64,000 bases of DNA, from assembly GCA_035578155.1 (NCBI GenBank), contig JAPWDM010000002.1, positions 33,865,437 to 33,929,436 of the forward strand, in the 5' to 3' direction. The notes under the pieces are model-generated. The model was given only the letters and a program-made list of their open reading frames with translations. It had not been told where the DNA came from and made no database searches. The stretch's first letter is position 1; the number at the start of each line of letters is the position of its first letter. Both the position numbers and the translations under genes were made by a program. The stretch is from Brachynemurus nebulosus. Taxonomy: Eukaryota; Arthropoda; Insecta; Neuroptera; Myrmeleontidae. Below are positions 1-11,059 of the stretch, piece by piece.

Positions 1-568
1 ACATTTAATAATGTCGGGATGGACTCGCAGACAATGCAGCAAATGGATAATGAGCTCATGTGACGTTGTGTCAAATGCTTTTCGATAGTCCATCCAGAAA
101 GAAGTTCGACTTCATAAAAGAAATTCATTCAAGTGAATTAGCTAAATTCTAAATAATTAACAACACATTTTTAACAACTCTCACGTACTATTGTATTAAC
201 AAGAAATTTTATCTAAAATCTAGTAAAATATTACTCTTGTATTTAAATTAGCACTCTGTGAATAAAATCATATCGTGTACGTCTCTATGATACGATGATT
301 AAGACCAAGCCACTTTGGCTTACGCCGATAGGAATTAGCCCATATTCTCTTCGCCTTTTAGGAAATTTTCGAGTTTTCTTTAATCTTCTGCTGTTGCGTT
401 CTTTTTTACTGCACTTCTTGGAACGATTACTTCGCTTGCTCCATGAGAATTACGCCACTGTGTGTCACCAACAGTTATCAGTAACAAAATACAAACAGTA
501 GTATGCTTCGGCAAGGCTGCTTTCTTGGGTGAAACCACTCATTGTGGTTGTCTTCAACAAATAATTAA
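1..568. other. unassigned AT-rich sequence
   Basis: No recognisable gene or repeat. A 68-codon open frame at 295-501 (+) has no motif I recognise and no similarity to other parts of the window, so I treat it as chance. Confidence 0.4.
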
Positions 569-881
569 GGTCCTTATACTAAATAAAGTGGTGACATGTG
601 TCTTGAATGCTGATTGGTTCCGTCATTTTCTATCCAAAGTTGGGTAAAATAAATTGGATATGTATAAACTAAATATTTAACAAAAATCATTTAGTTTAAC
701 CTATAGAAAGAATGATTAAATTAAAACTTTCTAATTGTTCATAAACTCATAACATATTAATAATAATAATTATGTACTCAAACATATTTACTCGAAAATG
801 TGATAATTAATTTTGAAATTTCCCGCTCTGTTTTGGACAGAAAATGGCTGGCATGTCACGACTCTATTTATTATAAGGACC
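569..881. mobile_element. ~313-bp TIR MITE, copy 1 (family G)
   Basis: The ends are inverted repeats: GGTCCTTATACTAAATAAAG at the left matches, on the other strand, GGTCCTTATAATAAATAGAG at the right. A second copy lies inverted at 9831-10139 and shares the ends and the interior (TTTCCCGCTCTGTTTTGGA near one end and TTGGGTAAAATAAATTG near the other). There is no ORF. The exact termini and target duplication are not clear. The superfamily is unassigned. Confidence 0.7.
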
Positions 882-2323
882 GTGGAGGCTACATAAGGAG
901 ATTCACTCAAACGGGCAAATTGCCAGAATCTGTCCACTTAAATCGTTCATATTACGTTACGATGTGAATATTCGTTTACTTCTTTATTGTTGACTGTTTT
1001 AACAGTAATGGGCGTCAGCCGAGAACTTTAGGCAATCGAATTTACACTAATAAGTGTCGATTGTTGCCGCGAAATTTGTTAATCTTTGATACTTATGATG
1101 GATTCAAACCCCAGGTAATGTGTTTGGTGGCGCCAACTAGCGGCCGTAACGTGAACTATCTAAAACCCCCATCATTATTCCGACATAATTGGTTTCTTAC
1201 ACCAATGCTTCTCATTTTGTGATTCCCCAAACTAAGTGGTTTTTACACAGGACTTGATTGATACATGATGCTTCGCTCATCACTCACTCACTAACTGACC
1301 TTAGATTGGTTCAGACGTTATCTTTTATGTGAGTCACAATTTTCTTTATTAAAGATTTAAACAATATTTAAATTAATTCTTGTAAAATATTTTTATAAAC
1401 ATTTGAAATATAAAAGTGCTTAAAAATATAATAAATATCAAATATTAAAACGAAATAAACTGTTATTATTTAAAATACCAAAATTTAACCATTTACCGAC
1501 TAATACAGTTTTATTTTATCAACGACAAATTGCTGACACAATCCACCACGCGTAATGCTGATCTCTGTAGGATTATTCCTCACAAGTAACCCGCGAATAC
1601 AGGAACAAATATAATTAATGGCATCCAACAATTAAAGTAACAATATATAGTAATTTTATGGCGCCAAAATCCAGTTTTAAATATAATCTAGAAGCGCCCA
1701 ACCGTTACACTATTTTTTAATACTCAATGATTTTATTTCCATTATTTATATTTAAACAACCTAAATAACTTATTTTATTTATCACTTATTATTACAAGAG
1801 AGGTTTGTATTTTTTCGAATAAATATGGGTTTGTCTTAGGAATATTGTTGCCTAACAATTTAACTAGAAAAATTTTCAACTAACAAAAAAGTTGACAATT
1901 CTACGAGTTCAATTGCTGTTAGGTAAAAAATTTGAGTTGTAGAATATAAAAATTTATTCAGAAAAAATATAAAACTCACGTGTAATACGGTAAGATAATT
2001 TAACGAATAAAATAAATTAGTATAATTCATATTATTATTTAATATATTGTTACTATGATTCTAAAGCCAGTAAAATTTTTTTTATCGTGCTTACGTACAA
2101 TGAAATGACCAACGAAATGTTTTGTACCATTTTTACCGCTGTAAATGTCTGCCCTAATTTTTTTCTATGGTAAAAGTGAAAAAACTACAATATTCTTATG
2201 AGGCTTGATACACATGAGTTAGATTATTATCATTTTAAATGATTATTTCAAACTGCTATTTCATTCGCCTACCACTTTGGTACACACGGAGCACTAATGC
2301 CATCTTATTTTTAGAACCCCTTA
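882..2323. other. unassigned AT-rich sequence
   Basis: About 1.4 kb with no long ORF, no tandem repeat and no inverted repeat that I can see. Confidence 0.4.
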
Positions 2324-2717
2324 AGGCCTGTACACAATTGGGTGTGATAATGATAGTGACAAGAGATAAGAACGAGGATAAGAATTTTCACCTGGTGTCA
2401 TCTAGCGGTTAAACTGAAAATTAAAAATAGTAGATTACTTTTATATAGCGGCCTACAGTGGAATAAACAGAACTGAGGAGAGGCTAATTGATTCACGGTC
2501 ATTGACGCTGTAGTACATAAATTTTCGTAATGCACTGCTTGACCGTGAATCGATTAACCTCGCACTTAGGTCTGTTTATTCCACTGTAGGCCGCTATATT
2601 ATAGGAATCTACTATATTTAATTTTTATTCTAACCGCTAGATGACCCCAGGTGAAATTGTTATTCTCGTTCTTATCTCTTGTCACCATCGATATCACACC
2701 CAATTGTGTACAGACCT
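2324..2717. mobile_element. Palindromic PIF/Harbinger-like MITE
   Basis: The 394-bp unit folds on itself for almost its whole length. Its ends are AGGCCTGTACACAATTGG and, from the other strand, AGGTCTGTACACAATTGG. It is flanked on both sides by TTA (2321-2323 and 2718-2720), the TWA-type target duplication of PIF/Harbinger elements. Arms of about 170 bp surround a short loop near 2520. It has no ORF, so it would depend on transposase supplied in trans. The Harbinger element at 56364-59418 has different ends, so that one is not its obvious parent. Confidence 0.85.
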
Positions 2718-3367
2718 TTATTCATACATGGATGGCATTTACTTTTTATAGTCACCACTCACCATGATAAAGACTCTCCGAAAAACTAAAATTGTATGCC
2801 ATCTTTGAAACAATATGCAATACTAAATGGAAGTATAAATTAGAGAACGTTTAAAACTTCGTTTCAAGACGAGTTCACACCGTACTAAACTGACATCTGC
2901 TGCAATGTACAACAAATATGTGTAAACATGGTCGTGTAACGAACTTGCGGATATGTACTATGTATTATATGTAACTAAATAGAATAAAGTTAACTAACGT
3001 ATTTTATTTGCAATAATCAATAAATTAGTGTAGGAGTCACTATCTTATATTCTGCAAATTTTTCTGCGCCCTGTTCAATTTTTTTAATGGTACTGCCTTA
3101 TAATATATGTAACTTTTGAAAATACTTGTTTCAAACAGGTATTGTCTTTTTTTTAAATTAACTGTGTAAACTAGGAAAATAGGGTACTTGACTGTATTGA
3201 AAATTTGTTTTGCATATTAAATAATTTTATGTATTATTCTAACTATATTCAATTTTAGTAAAAAAGTTAAAATTTTAGAAAAATAGAGGGGTATCGATAA
3301 GCTAAAAAAATTGATCCCATATGACAAAAAATTTAACTACTTATATATTTTTTTTTATTTCTTATTT
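2718..3367. other. unassigned AT-rich sequence
   Basis: No ORF, repeat or motif recognised. Confidence 0.4.
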
Positions 3368-3752
3368 AGTAAAATACAGGACATTAACTTAACGCTACAA
3401 CAATTTAAAAGTAAAAGTGACTACGTTTTCCTCGAAAGAAAAATTGACAAACTGTGGCCAAAATGACTTTTTATTTGGAAAAATGTACATTTTTCTAATA
3501 TACCTATTGATTTTTTGTAGACATGAGCGCATTTTTTTAGCATGGTAATTTTTTTTATGTTGTTTTTTAGACGTTAACAAATATAAAAATACAAAAATTA
3601 AAATGCTAAAAAAATGCGCTCATATCTAATAAAGGACAATTTTCCAAAAGAAGCCAATTTGAACACAGTTTGTCGATTTTTCTTGTAAAGAAAACGTAGT
3701 CACTTTTACTTTTAAACTATAGTAGCATTTAATTAGAGTCTTGTATTTTACT
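3368..3752. mobile_element. ~385-bp foldback MITE
   Basis: The two halves are inverted copies. AGTAAAATACAGGAC at the left end pairs with GTATTTTACT at the right. AAAAGTAAAAGTGACTACGT near 3408 pairs with the matching stretch near 3694-3715, and TGAGCGCATTTTTTTAGCAT near 3522 pairs with ATGCTAAAAAAATGCGCTCA at 3602. The loop is about 45 bp. The open frame at 3395-3580 (-) falls inside the palindrome and is not a gene. Confidence 0.7.
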
Positions 3753-3767
3753 AAAATATTGAGAAAT

Positions 3768-4345
3768 ATAAAAAAAGGACCCCGTGAGCAGCGGGCCCCC
3801 ATCATGGGAGTTGAATTTTTCGCTACATCTTCGGTATTTTCAAAATATCTAAATGTGATTGAAATGGTACAGGCGGATTACGATTTTGGTACCGTCGTCC
3901 CTCAACTTACTAACAATTTAACTTATTGACAATGATCGTAGTTTACCTCAAGTTATAGACAAACCATCTGTATGTACGCATTGCCACACTACGACACAGC
4001 ATGACCTTGGGTACATACATATGGTTTGTCTATAACTTAAGGTAAACTACGATCATCGTCAATAACTTAAATTGTCAATAAGTTGAGGGACGACTGTATT
4101 TTCAAAACTGATGATAAGTGTCCGGTTGATCGGGGCTTTAAAAAAGGGTTTAAATTTTTAAGGGCTTAATCTCAGTAAATTTCAATTTTATGTCGATACC
4201 AGTTAACAGGTAGAAAGCCGGCTCAACACAATTCGTACGAGGGCATTCCTACCTATGCTTATCCGCCAATAGTCTTTGTGTTTTATTTTTAAATATTAAA
4301 AAAGGACCTTAAATAGTGAACTGGAAGGCCTTTATTGGAGTCTTT
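3768..4345 (+). repeat. Family A core, copy interrupted by a MITE
   Basis: This is a diverged copy of the family A core. It starts CCCGTGAGCAGCGGGCCCCC, contains the CATCTTCGGTATT motif, and resumes after the nested MITE with AACTGATGATAAGTGTCCG and the AATTCGTACGAGGGCATTCC stretch. Better-preserved cores are at 18536, 28365 (inverted), 31749 (inverted) and 40070. It has no coding capacity that I can see. Confidence 0.75.
3892..4096. mobile_element. 205-bp Tc1/mariner-type palindromic MITE
   Basis: The ends are CCGTCGTCCCTCAACTTA and, from the other strand, CAGTCGTCCCTCAACTTA. The arms are complementary for about 80 bp each side. It is flanked by TA on both sides (3890-3891, 4097-4098), as expected for Tc1/mariner target duplication. 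It is nested in the family A core, so it inserted later. Confidence 0.8.
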
Positions 4346-4744
4346 CCAAAAAATCAAAAATTCTTATTTTATAAATAAAAACTGACATTAATAATATTTT
4401 TTTAAATTAAAATATTTATTATGGTCCATTTCACTTAAATTTAACCATGATTCATCACATGAATTTAAATAATTTCCGTTTTCTTGGCTTCATCTCTTTC
4501 ATTATTTCACTTACGTAAATTTTATATTTGCAGTTTGTTAGAAATGATAGAAGATTGATTTGTTTCGAATATAAGAATTATTTAATTCTTTAAAGATGAC
4601 TCATGCTCAATTGTATTTGAAATTTGGTATATATGAAAATTAGAGGATTTTGTTATATTTTTGGTAATTGTTGTGGTTTTTAAAGATTTGTTTACTCTTA
4701 TAACTACGGAAACGGCTTTCCCTTAGTAAGCTATCGTAAGAAAA
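4346..4744. other. degraded family A spacer and unassigned sequence
   Basis: The first 100 bp resemble the A-T-rich spacer that follows other family A cores (AATAAAAACTGACATTAATA). The rest shows nothing recognisable. Confidence 0.4.
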
Positions 4745-4746
4745 AA

Positions 4747-4848
4747 ACGCCGTGAGAAGCGGGGCCCCATCACGGAAGTCGAATTTTTTCCTTCATCTTC
4801 GGTATTGAATGTCTACAAGCGAAATGTGATTGAAAGTCTACAACTACA
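4747..4848 (+). repeat. Family A core, 5' fragment
   Basis: It begins CGCCGTGAGAAGCGGGGCCC and runs through the CTTCATCTTCGGTATTGAAT and GTCTACAAGCGAAATGTGAT motifs. It then stops abruptly where the 120-bp satellite begins. Confidence 0.75.
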
Positions 4849-5400
4849 CTTTTAGGTCCCACTGACGCTGTCGGACCTTACATAACGTAATCTATATCTA
4901 TTTAAAAAACTTTAGCTCTCTAACAGTGAAAAAATTTTCAAAATCGGTTGGTTAGTTTATTTTTACCACTTTTGGGTCGCATGGACCCTGGCGGATCCTA
5001 CATAACGTAATGTATATCTATCTAAAATAGCTTAGCTCTCTAACAGTGAAAAAATTTTCAAAGTCGGTCGGTTAGTTTATTTTTGACACTTTTGAATCCT
5101 ATGGACCCTGGCAGACCTTACATAACGTAATCTATATTTATCTAAAATAGTTTAGCTCTGTAACAAGAAAAAAATTTTCAAAATCGGTCAGTTAATTTAT
5201 TTTTGACACTTTTGGGTCCTTTGGACCTTACATAATATAATCTATATCTATCTAAAATAGTTTAGCTCTGTAACAGTGAAAAAAATTTCAAAATTGGTCG
5301 TTTAGTTTATTTTTTACAATTATGGGATCAGCAAACCCTGGCGGAACTCATACAACTTTAGTACTCTAACAGTAAGAAAAGGGTTCTAGGGATCTCATAT
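4849..5400 (+). repeat. 120-bp tandem satellite, ~4.5 units
   Basis: Units recur at exactly 120-bp spacing at first. The marker ACATAACGTAAT...TATATCTATCTAAAATAG...TTAGCTCT.TAACAGTGAAAAAATTTTCAAA is near 4880, 5000 and 5120, and then near 5231 after a small deletion. More degenerate units with GTGAAAAATT and AAAATCG.TTGG continue to about 5630. Each unit contains GGACCCTGGCGGATC-like sequence. It has no coding potential. Confidence 0.85.
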
Positions 5401-5640
5401 AACTTATGGCAGTCCGTAAGGTTCTTGCGAACATCATTTAATTAATTAATTCAAATACTTTAACTTACTAACTGTGAAAAATTCTTTAAAATCGATTGGG
5501 TAATTAATTTTTGGCCTTTTTAGGTCCCCAAAAGCTTGACGGGTCTCACATAAGATACATTAAATCAATTTAAAATTGTTTAACTTTCTAACATTAATAA
5601 TTATTAGTGAGCAAATTTTCAAAATCGATTCATTTAAAAT

Positions 5641-6109
5641 TTTTTTCCATCCATACATACATATTATGTTGTTTTGTTTCATATTTAATAATATTATATC
5701 ATAACATAAATTTCAATTTTTTGTTTATTTAAAATTCAATAAAAAAACAAATATCTTCATTACATAAGCTTAGAAAATCTGCTTAATTTTCATTATTCAA
5801 CTTGAGACAGAACTATGCTAATTATAATGCAATAAATGAGAAACAAAGCTTTCTTTATTTTAATACATATATGGGGATAGATTTCACTTGTTCTCATAAA
5901 ATTCCTTATAAAAAATGAAATATTTTATTTTTTAAAGAATTGGACATAAATATAAATTACTTATTAGACTAAGAAAGAGAGAAAATTAATACAAATATGA
6001 AAAATTACAGTTTTCTCGAAAAATACTTAAGACAGAAAGAAAATTATAAGAATATTTCCTTCACAATTTTTTTTTTTGGCTTTTCAACGATGTAAACATC
6101 GAACTGTCT
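5641..6109. other. unassigned AT-rich sequence
   Basis: No ORF or repeat recognised. Confidence 0.4.
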
Positions 6110-6272
6110 AATGATAGGATCGAATGATAAAAAATGATAAAAAATGGCCAGAGAACCTACTTCTGGGCATCCGACGTGTCTGGCTGACGAACTTAGATGA
6201 GCTAGTCCGGATTTTAGTTCGCAGACAATATTTCATAAGCACTAAACGTTTCGTTCGAAAGTTATCGTGGCG

Positions 6273-6361
<89 letters not shown>

Positions 6362-6490
6362 TTTAGTGAATATCATTTTCGTATTCTAGGGACCTCAAAC
6401 ATATTTATGCCATAGTCCCGGGCACAAATTGCGTCATGAGACCTATTGTAATAGCTGAATTTCGAGTTTTCGAAATTCGCTAAAATCAAA
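6110..6490 (+). repeat. Family B repeat with internal (AT)n
   Basis: The left part contains GAACCTACTTCTGGGCATCC and GACGTGTCTGGCTGACGAAC. The right part contains ATTCTAGGGACCTCAAACA and GAATTTCGAGTTTTCGAAAT. Between them is an (AT)n tract at 6289-6357. The same arrangement is seen inverted at 63630-64000, and a copy lacking the long microsatellite is at 16930-17160. The open frame at 6124-6366, ending in Ile-Tyr repeats, is produced by the microsatellite and is not a gene. Confidence 0.85.
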
Positions 6491-7550
6491 AATTAATACT
6501 TTATAAATAAACATTAACTTTATAACATTTTTAAATTACTTAATATGTATGTATTGCATTTGTTATAAAAGTACGTTCATTTTTTTTAAATTTTTAAATT
6601 GACTATTCACGTACTTGTCTTATATTACAAATATAAAGAATTTTAAACACACTTAAGAATACCATTGAATTCCGATGTAAAAATGGGAGAAGTGGTGAGA
6701 AAAGTAATGTGGGCACTAACCCACTAACTGGGTTCCCTAAAAGGCACTAACTGGATACTAACTCAATATATGTACAAAATTTCAGCCCTCTACGTTTACT
6801 CAGAGAGTCTCTAGGCGAGTTAGAAAAAAGGCAAAAAAATCAAGGGAATATTGGCATACAAATCGTGGGGGTAAGTGTTAAAATTTGAAACCTCCAAAAA
6901 GCAATGGCTGGCTAGTAACTTAACCTGTACATAATATTTGAGCCCTCCAGGTTTATTTGGGGAGATTTTGACCAGAATGAAACTGTTAAAAAACAAGAAA
7001 AATCATGTTCTTTATGGTACAAAAATGGTGGGGGTATGGGGTAAAAGTTGAGACCCACAAAAGGCACCCCCTTGGTACTAACTCAATCCGAATACCAAAT
7101 TTCAGCCCTCTAGAATTTATTTGGGTGATCTGTATGAATGGTACTAACTTCGGAAACGTCAAAAAAGCATGTAATTGTAGCTTAAAAATGTTGGGGTGGC
7201 GGTAAAATATTAAAACCTGTAAAAAACAGAACCTGGGTACGAACTCTATCAACATAGCAAATTTCAACCCTCTAAGTTAATTCTGGGGACGTAAGATCCA
7301 GCAAAAATCATTTTTCCCCCTCTAGTCTCTCCAAATCATCCTAGGAAGCTAAATTTTGGATATATTGTAGGCAATTGACCGAAACATTATTTCCAACCGG
7401 TTTGAAAAAGCTTTATTGTTGTGTTGCCGCCCACCACCCCCACGACCCAAAGTTTGGGTCGGATTCAAAATTTGACTCCACTTTGATAGTGTGAGGTGCC
7501 TCGAAACTGAGCCCCTCTTACCAAATAACCTATATATTAAAAGTTAGCGG

Positions 7551-7603
<53 letters not shown>

Positions 7604-7650
7604 CTTCATAATTGTGTTCTACGGGTCCGAAAACGTATTCGACTTAGAAA
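6491..7650 (+). repeat. Family A arm with (TA)n and terminal segment
   Basis: The sequence follows the family A order: spacer (6491-6660), arm (from GATGTAAAAATGGGAGAAGT at 6674 to about 7552), (AT)n at 7553-7588, and the terminal segment with GTGTTCTACGGGTCCGAAAA at 7612. The arm is built from degenerate units of about 160 bp that contain TTTCAGCCCTCTA.GTTTA and GGGGGTA..GGTTAAAA. It is diverged from the copy at 19111-20036. Open frames at 6986-7267 (-) and 7005-7205 (+) lie in this repeat and are shadows. Confidence 0.8.
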
Positions 7651-7744
7651 TGGGTATAGGATAATAACATGTGACTGGCATACCTGTCTACCAAGTAGCG
7701 TCAGATTGATGTATCTTAGCAGCCAAGTACCCTATTAAGACACC

Positions 7745-9363
7745 TTCATATCTATAGACACTAAACGTCACAGACACGTATCGTCGCAGACACGACAGAT
7801 ATTGTTTAATGCTTTTCTTATGAATGTATTTAGATATAGATTTTGTCTGTGCTGGAACATGTCTGCCAGCCTTGTTCGGCTAGTATGAATTCATGACAAA
7901 ATTCGACAAATTTATTAATAAATTTTCATTGTAGGTATGTATTATAGTGATGTGTGCACGAGGAAAAGTTAATCTGATTTGCTAGGAAATGTACACTGTC
8001 TGTGTATAGGACAACTTACAAAAATACCATAAGTTTCTTGTCCATAAATCTTTTTTTCATAAATATTTAATATACAGTTGAGCCTCTTTTTATGCGGTCC
8101 TTTTTTGTGAAATTTTTTTTTGTGCGATTTTAAAAAAAAACCGTACATACGATAGCCGAACAACAGAAACACCTGTTGTAACATTATTACCCACCACCAG
8201 TGTGTTTTATAGTAAAAGTGTGTCTATGAAAACTATAGGTATAGTACGTAATTTAAGGGGTGGCTCAACCCCCCACCAACGTTGTTCAAACTGAGTTTCG
8301 AATTCGAGAATTTTGTTTCTACGTTATTCTAATTGTCTTAAACTATTTTTTATATAGAAGTTCCTGAATTACTCAAACAGTATTATTATATCAACTCAGT
8401 CACCCCCTAGTTAACTACCCTTAAACTTAATATTAGGAAATTGAGCAAAAACAGGTCAATTAGTTTTTTTTACATAGATTTGAAATCCGCAAACAAAATT
8501 TGTATATATTTTATTTTTTACCATCTTTTTTTTCAAAATTTGACGTAATTTTAACAAATTACATATCAATAGATAGCTCTTTAAAAAAGAGCAATATCGC
8601 CGACTTAAACATTTGTTCTATCTCTTACCGTTTTCGAGATATTTGAAAAATTACATTTTTACTCCAGTTTTTGAAGCGCGGTTTCACCCCTTAAAAACGT
8701 TTTTTAGCAGCCACTGATCTTTTTTATGTTATTAGGTAGTCACCCTCTACAAACTGACAAAGTTTCAGTTATTTTGGAATTTTCGACTTCGCGCCTCTTT
8801 TGTAAGTAACATGATGACTATGATGAAACTTGTCATAAATTAATTTTTTTAATTCATTCGTACCTTCTGTATAAGCACCTACCTACTGTCTATAACTGTC
8901 AGGACGATAAATTATCTCATGATGTTGGAGCCGAGGAGCAGTTAGTCGATTAATCGTCATGAATAGGGTAACTTATGTAACTCTCAAAAACGAGGTTTTC
9001 TTTTGAATTTAATTTTTTACATTTAATATTTTTCTTTTAAGAAAAAAAAGATATGGAGATATCATAATGTGTTAATCACATAAAAGTGAAAAATCATACA
9101 AATAGATAATTTTTAGTCCTATAAATAATACAGAAAAATTGTTAAATTAGTCGCTTTTGTCATTTAAAAAAATCATTTTAGTCATTTAATCGAAGGTAAA
9201 ATAGTCGACTAAAAATGTCTAAATGGAAACAAAATTAGTCGACTAAATGATTAATCGATTAATCATCTGACATCACTAATTGTAAGTCTATAGATACTTT
9301 TGAAAATGCCATGTCTGCCACGATACGACGTGTTTGTGACGTTCAGTGTCTGTACATATGAAC
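7745..9363. mobile_element. ~1.6-kb element with ~60-bp TIRs
   Basis: The left end (TTCATATCTATAGACACTAA, then ACGTCACAGACACGTATCGT) is mirrored at the right end (GACGTGTTTGTGACGTTCAG, then TGTCTGTACATATGAACG). The interior has no transposase frame. It contains a tract shared with 17325-17415 (TCACCCCCTAGTTAA.TACC, at 8398) and a family C arm (about 8655-8815). The end and target duplication are not resolved, so the superfamily is open. Confidence 0.6.
8655..8815 (-). repeat. Family C arm fragment
   Basis: It matches the right arm of the foldback element at 59656-60845: TTTCACCCCTTAAAAACGTT, TTTTTAGCAGCCACTGAT, and TTTTCGACTTCGCG. Only one arm is present. Confidence 0.7.
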
Positions 9364-9830
9364 GAACCTTTAATTATACTGTGTGAGTTTTCTGAGAGTT
9401 GTCATTTTAATTACAGCCAAACCGTTGATTTAATCGAAAAATTGTTCAAATAAGAGTTGTAGATATCGACGGGGGCAACCAACTGCTATAATCAGGAGCT
9501 TTATAGCTCTTATGGTTTTCGAGCTATGATACAAACTTACCTGTTTTTAAGTGGAATAGTATACTTATTTTCTGATAAAATTGATTCAATAAAGCAACAG
9601 AAATAAAAAATAAAAAAAAAAATAAAAATTTTTATCTTAAGTTTTTTTTTTTTTAAATTTTGCAACTTTCCCGCTTAAAAGTGATTTATTTAAGTTAATT
9701 TTGTGCAATTTAAGAGTGCTCTGATCAAACAGCCATCGTTATTTACGTTAAATAATTCTGCAGCTAGACAGTAATTGTATTTATGCTACATAGATGGCTT
9801 TACCGTATAAGTTTACCTAGAGTCCCTATA
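9364..9830. other. unassigned AT-rich sequence
   Basis: Homopolymer-rich, with no ORF or repeat recognised. Confidence 0.35.
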
Positions 9831-10139
9831 ATAAATAGAGTCGTGACATGTCATCCATTTTCTTTCCAAAACAGAGCGGGAAGCTTCGAAATTAATTATC
9901 ACATGTTTGTGTAAATATTTTTGAGTACATAATTATTGTTAATAGGTTATGAATTTATGAACAATTAAAAAAATTTAATTTAATTTTTCTTTCTAGGTTT
10001 AACTAAATGATTTTTGTTAAATATTTTTCAACTTATTTTCAATTTATTTTACCCAACTTTAGACAGAAAATGCCGGAACCAATCAGTGTTCAACACACAT
10101 GTCACGACTTTATTTATTATAGGGCAAATTATAGGGACT
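9831..10139. mobile_element. ~309-bp TIR MITE, copy 2 (family G, inverted)
   Basis: It starts AGTCCCTATAATAAATAGAG and ends with the complementary TTTATTTATTATAGGG followed by ATTATAGGGACT. The interior matches 569-881 in reverse orientation, including ACCCAACTTTAGACAGAAAA and CAAAACAGAGCGGGAA. Confidence 0.7.
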
Positions 10140-10341
10140 CTATTTTAGTATAAATGTCAGCTATTTAAATAGGCAAATTTTATTTATTTTTATTCAATTT
10201 TTTGTGTTCATATGGATTTATAACTAAAATGTATCTTCTTGGAATGTAATTAAATCAAGTAAGTACTTCATATTATGTAATTATTAAAAATAAGTATAAT
10301 TTTAAATTTTAAATGGAAATTATTTTATAGGTTAAATAAAA

Positions 10342-10614
10342 ATGACAGAAAAATGCAATTCGGGAACCAGAATAAAATTTATTTAGGAATTTAGAAATTT
10401 TGATTGCCTATGGAATACAAAATCTCCTTTATTTAAAAATAGAGCCATGCGGGAAACGTCCAATAAAAAAGTCGTAGAAGCAATGATGATATCAGGTGTA
10501 CTAGAACCAGAAGTCAAATCTAAAATGCGAAATTTACGTTCAACTTATTATCAGGAAAGAAGAAAAATTAAAAAATCTATGAAATCTGGCAATGGAACCG
10601 AGGGAAAATTGTAG
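10342..10614 (+). pseudogene. MADF (Myb/SANT-like) DNA-binding domain fragment
   Basis: A frame from ATG at 10342 encodes about 90 residues with the MADF pattern: an aromatic-acidic start (FRNFDCLWN), a Lys/Arg-rich centre (KNRAMRE..NKKVVEAM), and the signature EVKSKMRNLRSTYYQERRKI followed by KKSMKSGNG. One in-frame TAG near codon 15 (about 10384) breaks it, and it ends at TAG 10612. MADF proteins are DNA-binding adaptors in insects and are often the second protein of PIF/Harbinger transposons, so a transposon relic is likely. Weak coding-like sequence continues to about 10815. It is not closely similar to the MADF gene at 58146-59077. Confidence 0.75.
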
Positions 10615-10852
10615 AACAAGTCGACATACTGTAATTTCGATGTTTGCCGGAAAAAATAAAGAATCTTATTCTATGAAAAATGTATTTTATTTTATATCCT
10701 GAAAAATTCTAAATAATAATCAAAACGAAATAATTAACGATAAAATGACAATTGGTCATCCAACAAATACAGTATACGAAAAAAATGATCCACAATCATT
10801 TGGTTACAAACTAAAATAAAAAAATTTTGCAGTTTTGTAAGATACTAAAATA

Positions 10853-11057
10853 CAGTGGACTTTCCGAGATTGTCCAATCAAAAATTGTCAATATTGCAGT
10901 GACAGGGATTTAAGCATCGCATGTTTACGTCATACGAATACTACAAACATACAATTTTTGTAAATACAATGTTCGTGCGACGTAAACATACGATGTTTAA
11001 ATCCCTAACATTGAAGTATAGACAATTTGCGATTGGACAATCTCCGAAAGTCCACTG
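10853..11057. mobile_element. 205-bp Tc1/mariner-type palindromic MITE
   Basis: The ends are CAGTGGACTTTCCGAGATTG and, from the other strand, CAGTGGACTTTCGGAGATTG. TA flanks both sides (10851-10852, 11058-11059). Arms of about 85 bp pair through TTTAAGCATCGCATGTTTAC / GTAAACATACGATGTTTAAA. The length is the same as the element at 3892-4096, but the end sequence differs. Short ORFs here (10921-11239) are palindrome by-products. Confidence 0.85.
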
Positions 11058-11059
11058 TA

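Noticed and set aside
295..647. Small ORFs at the window start
   Set aside because: No domain or codon signal, and partly overlapped by a MITE.
6124..6366. ORF ending in a long Ile-Tyr repeat (also at 17492-17698, 40820-41011, 43487-43678, 52048-52269 and 63754-63993)
   Set aside because: Translation of (TA)n microsatellite. It lacks any non-repeat domain.
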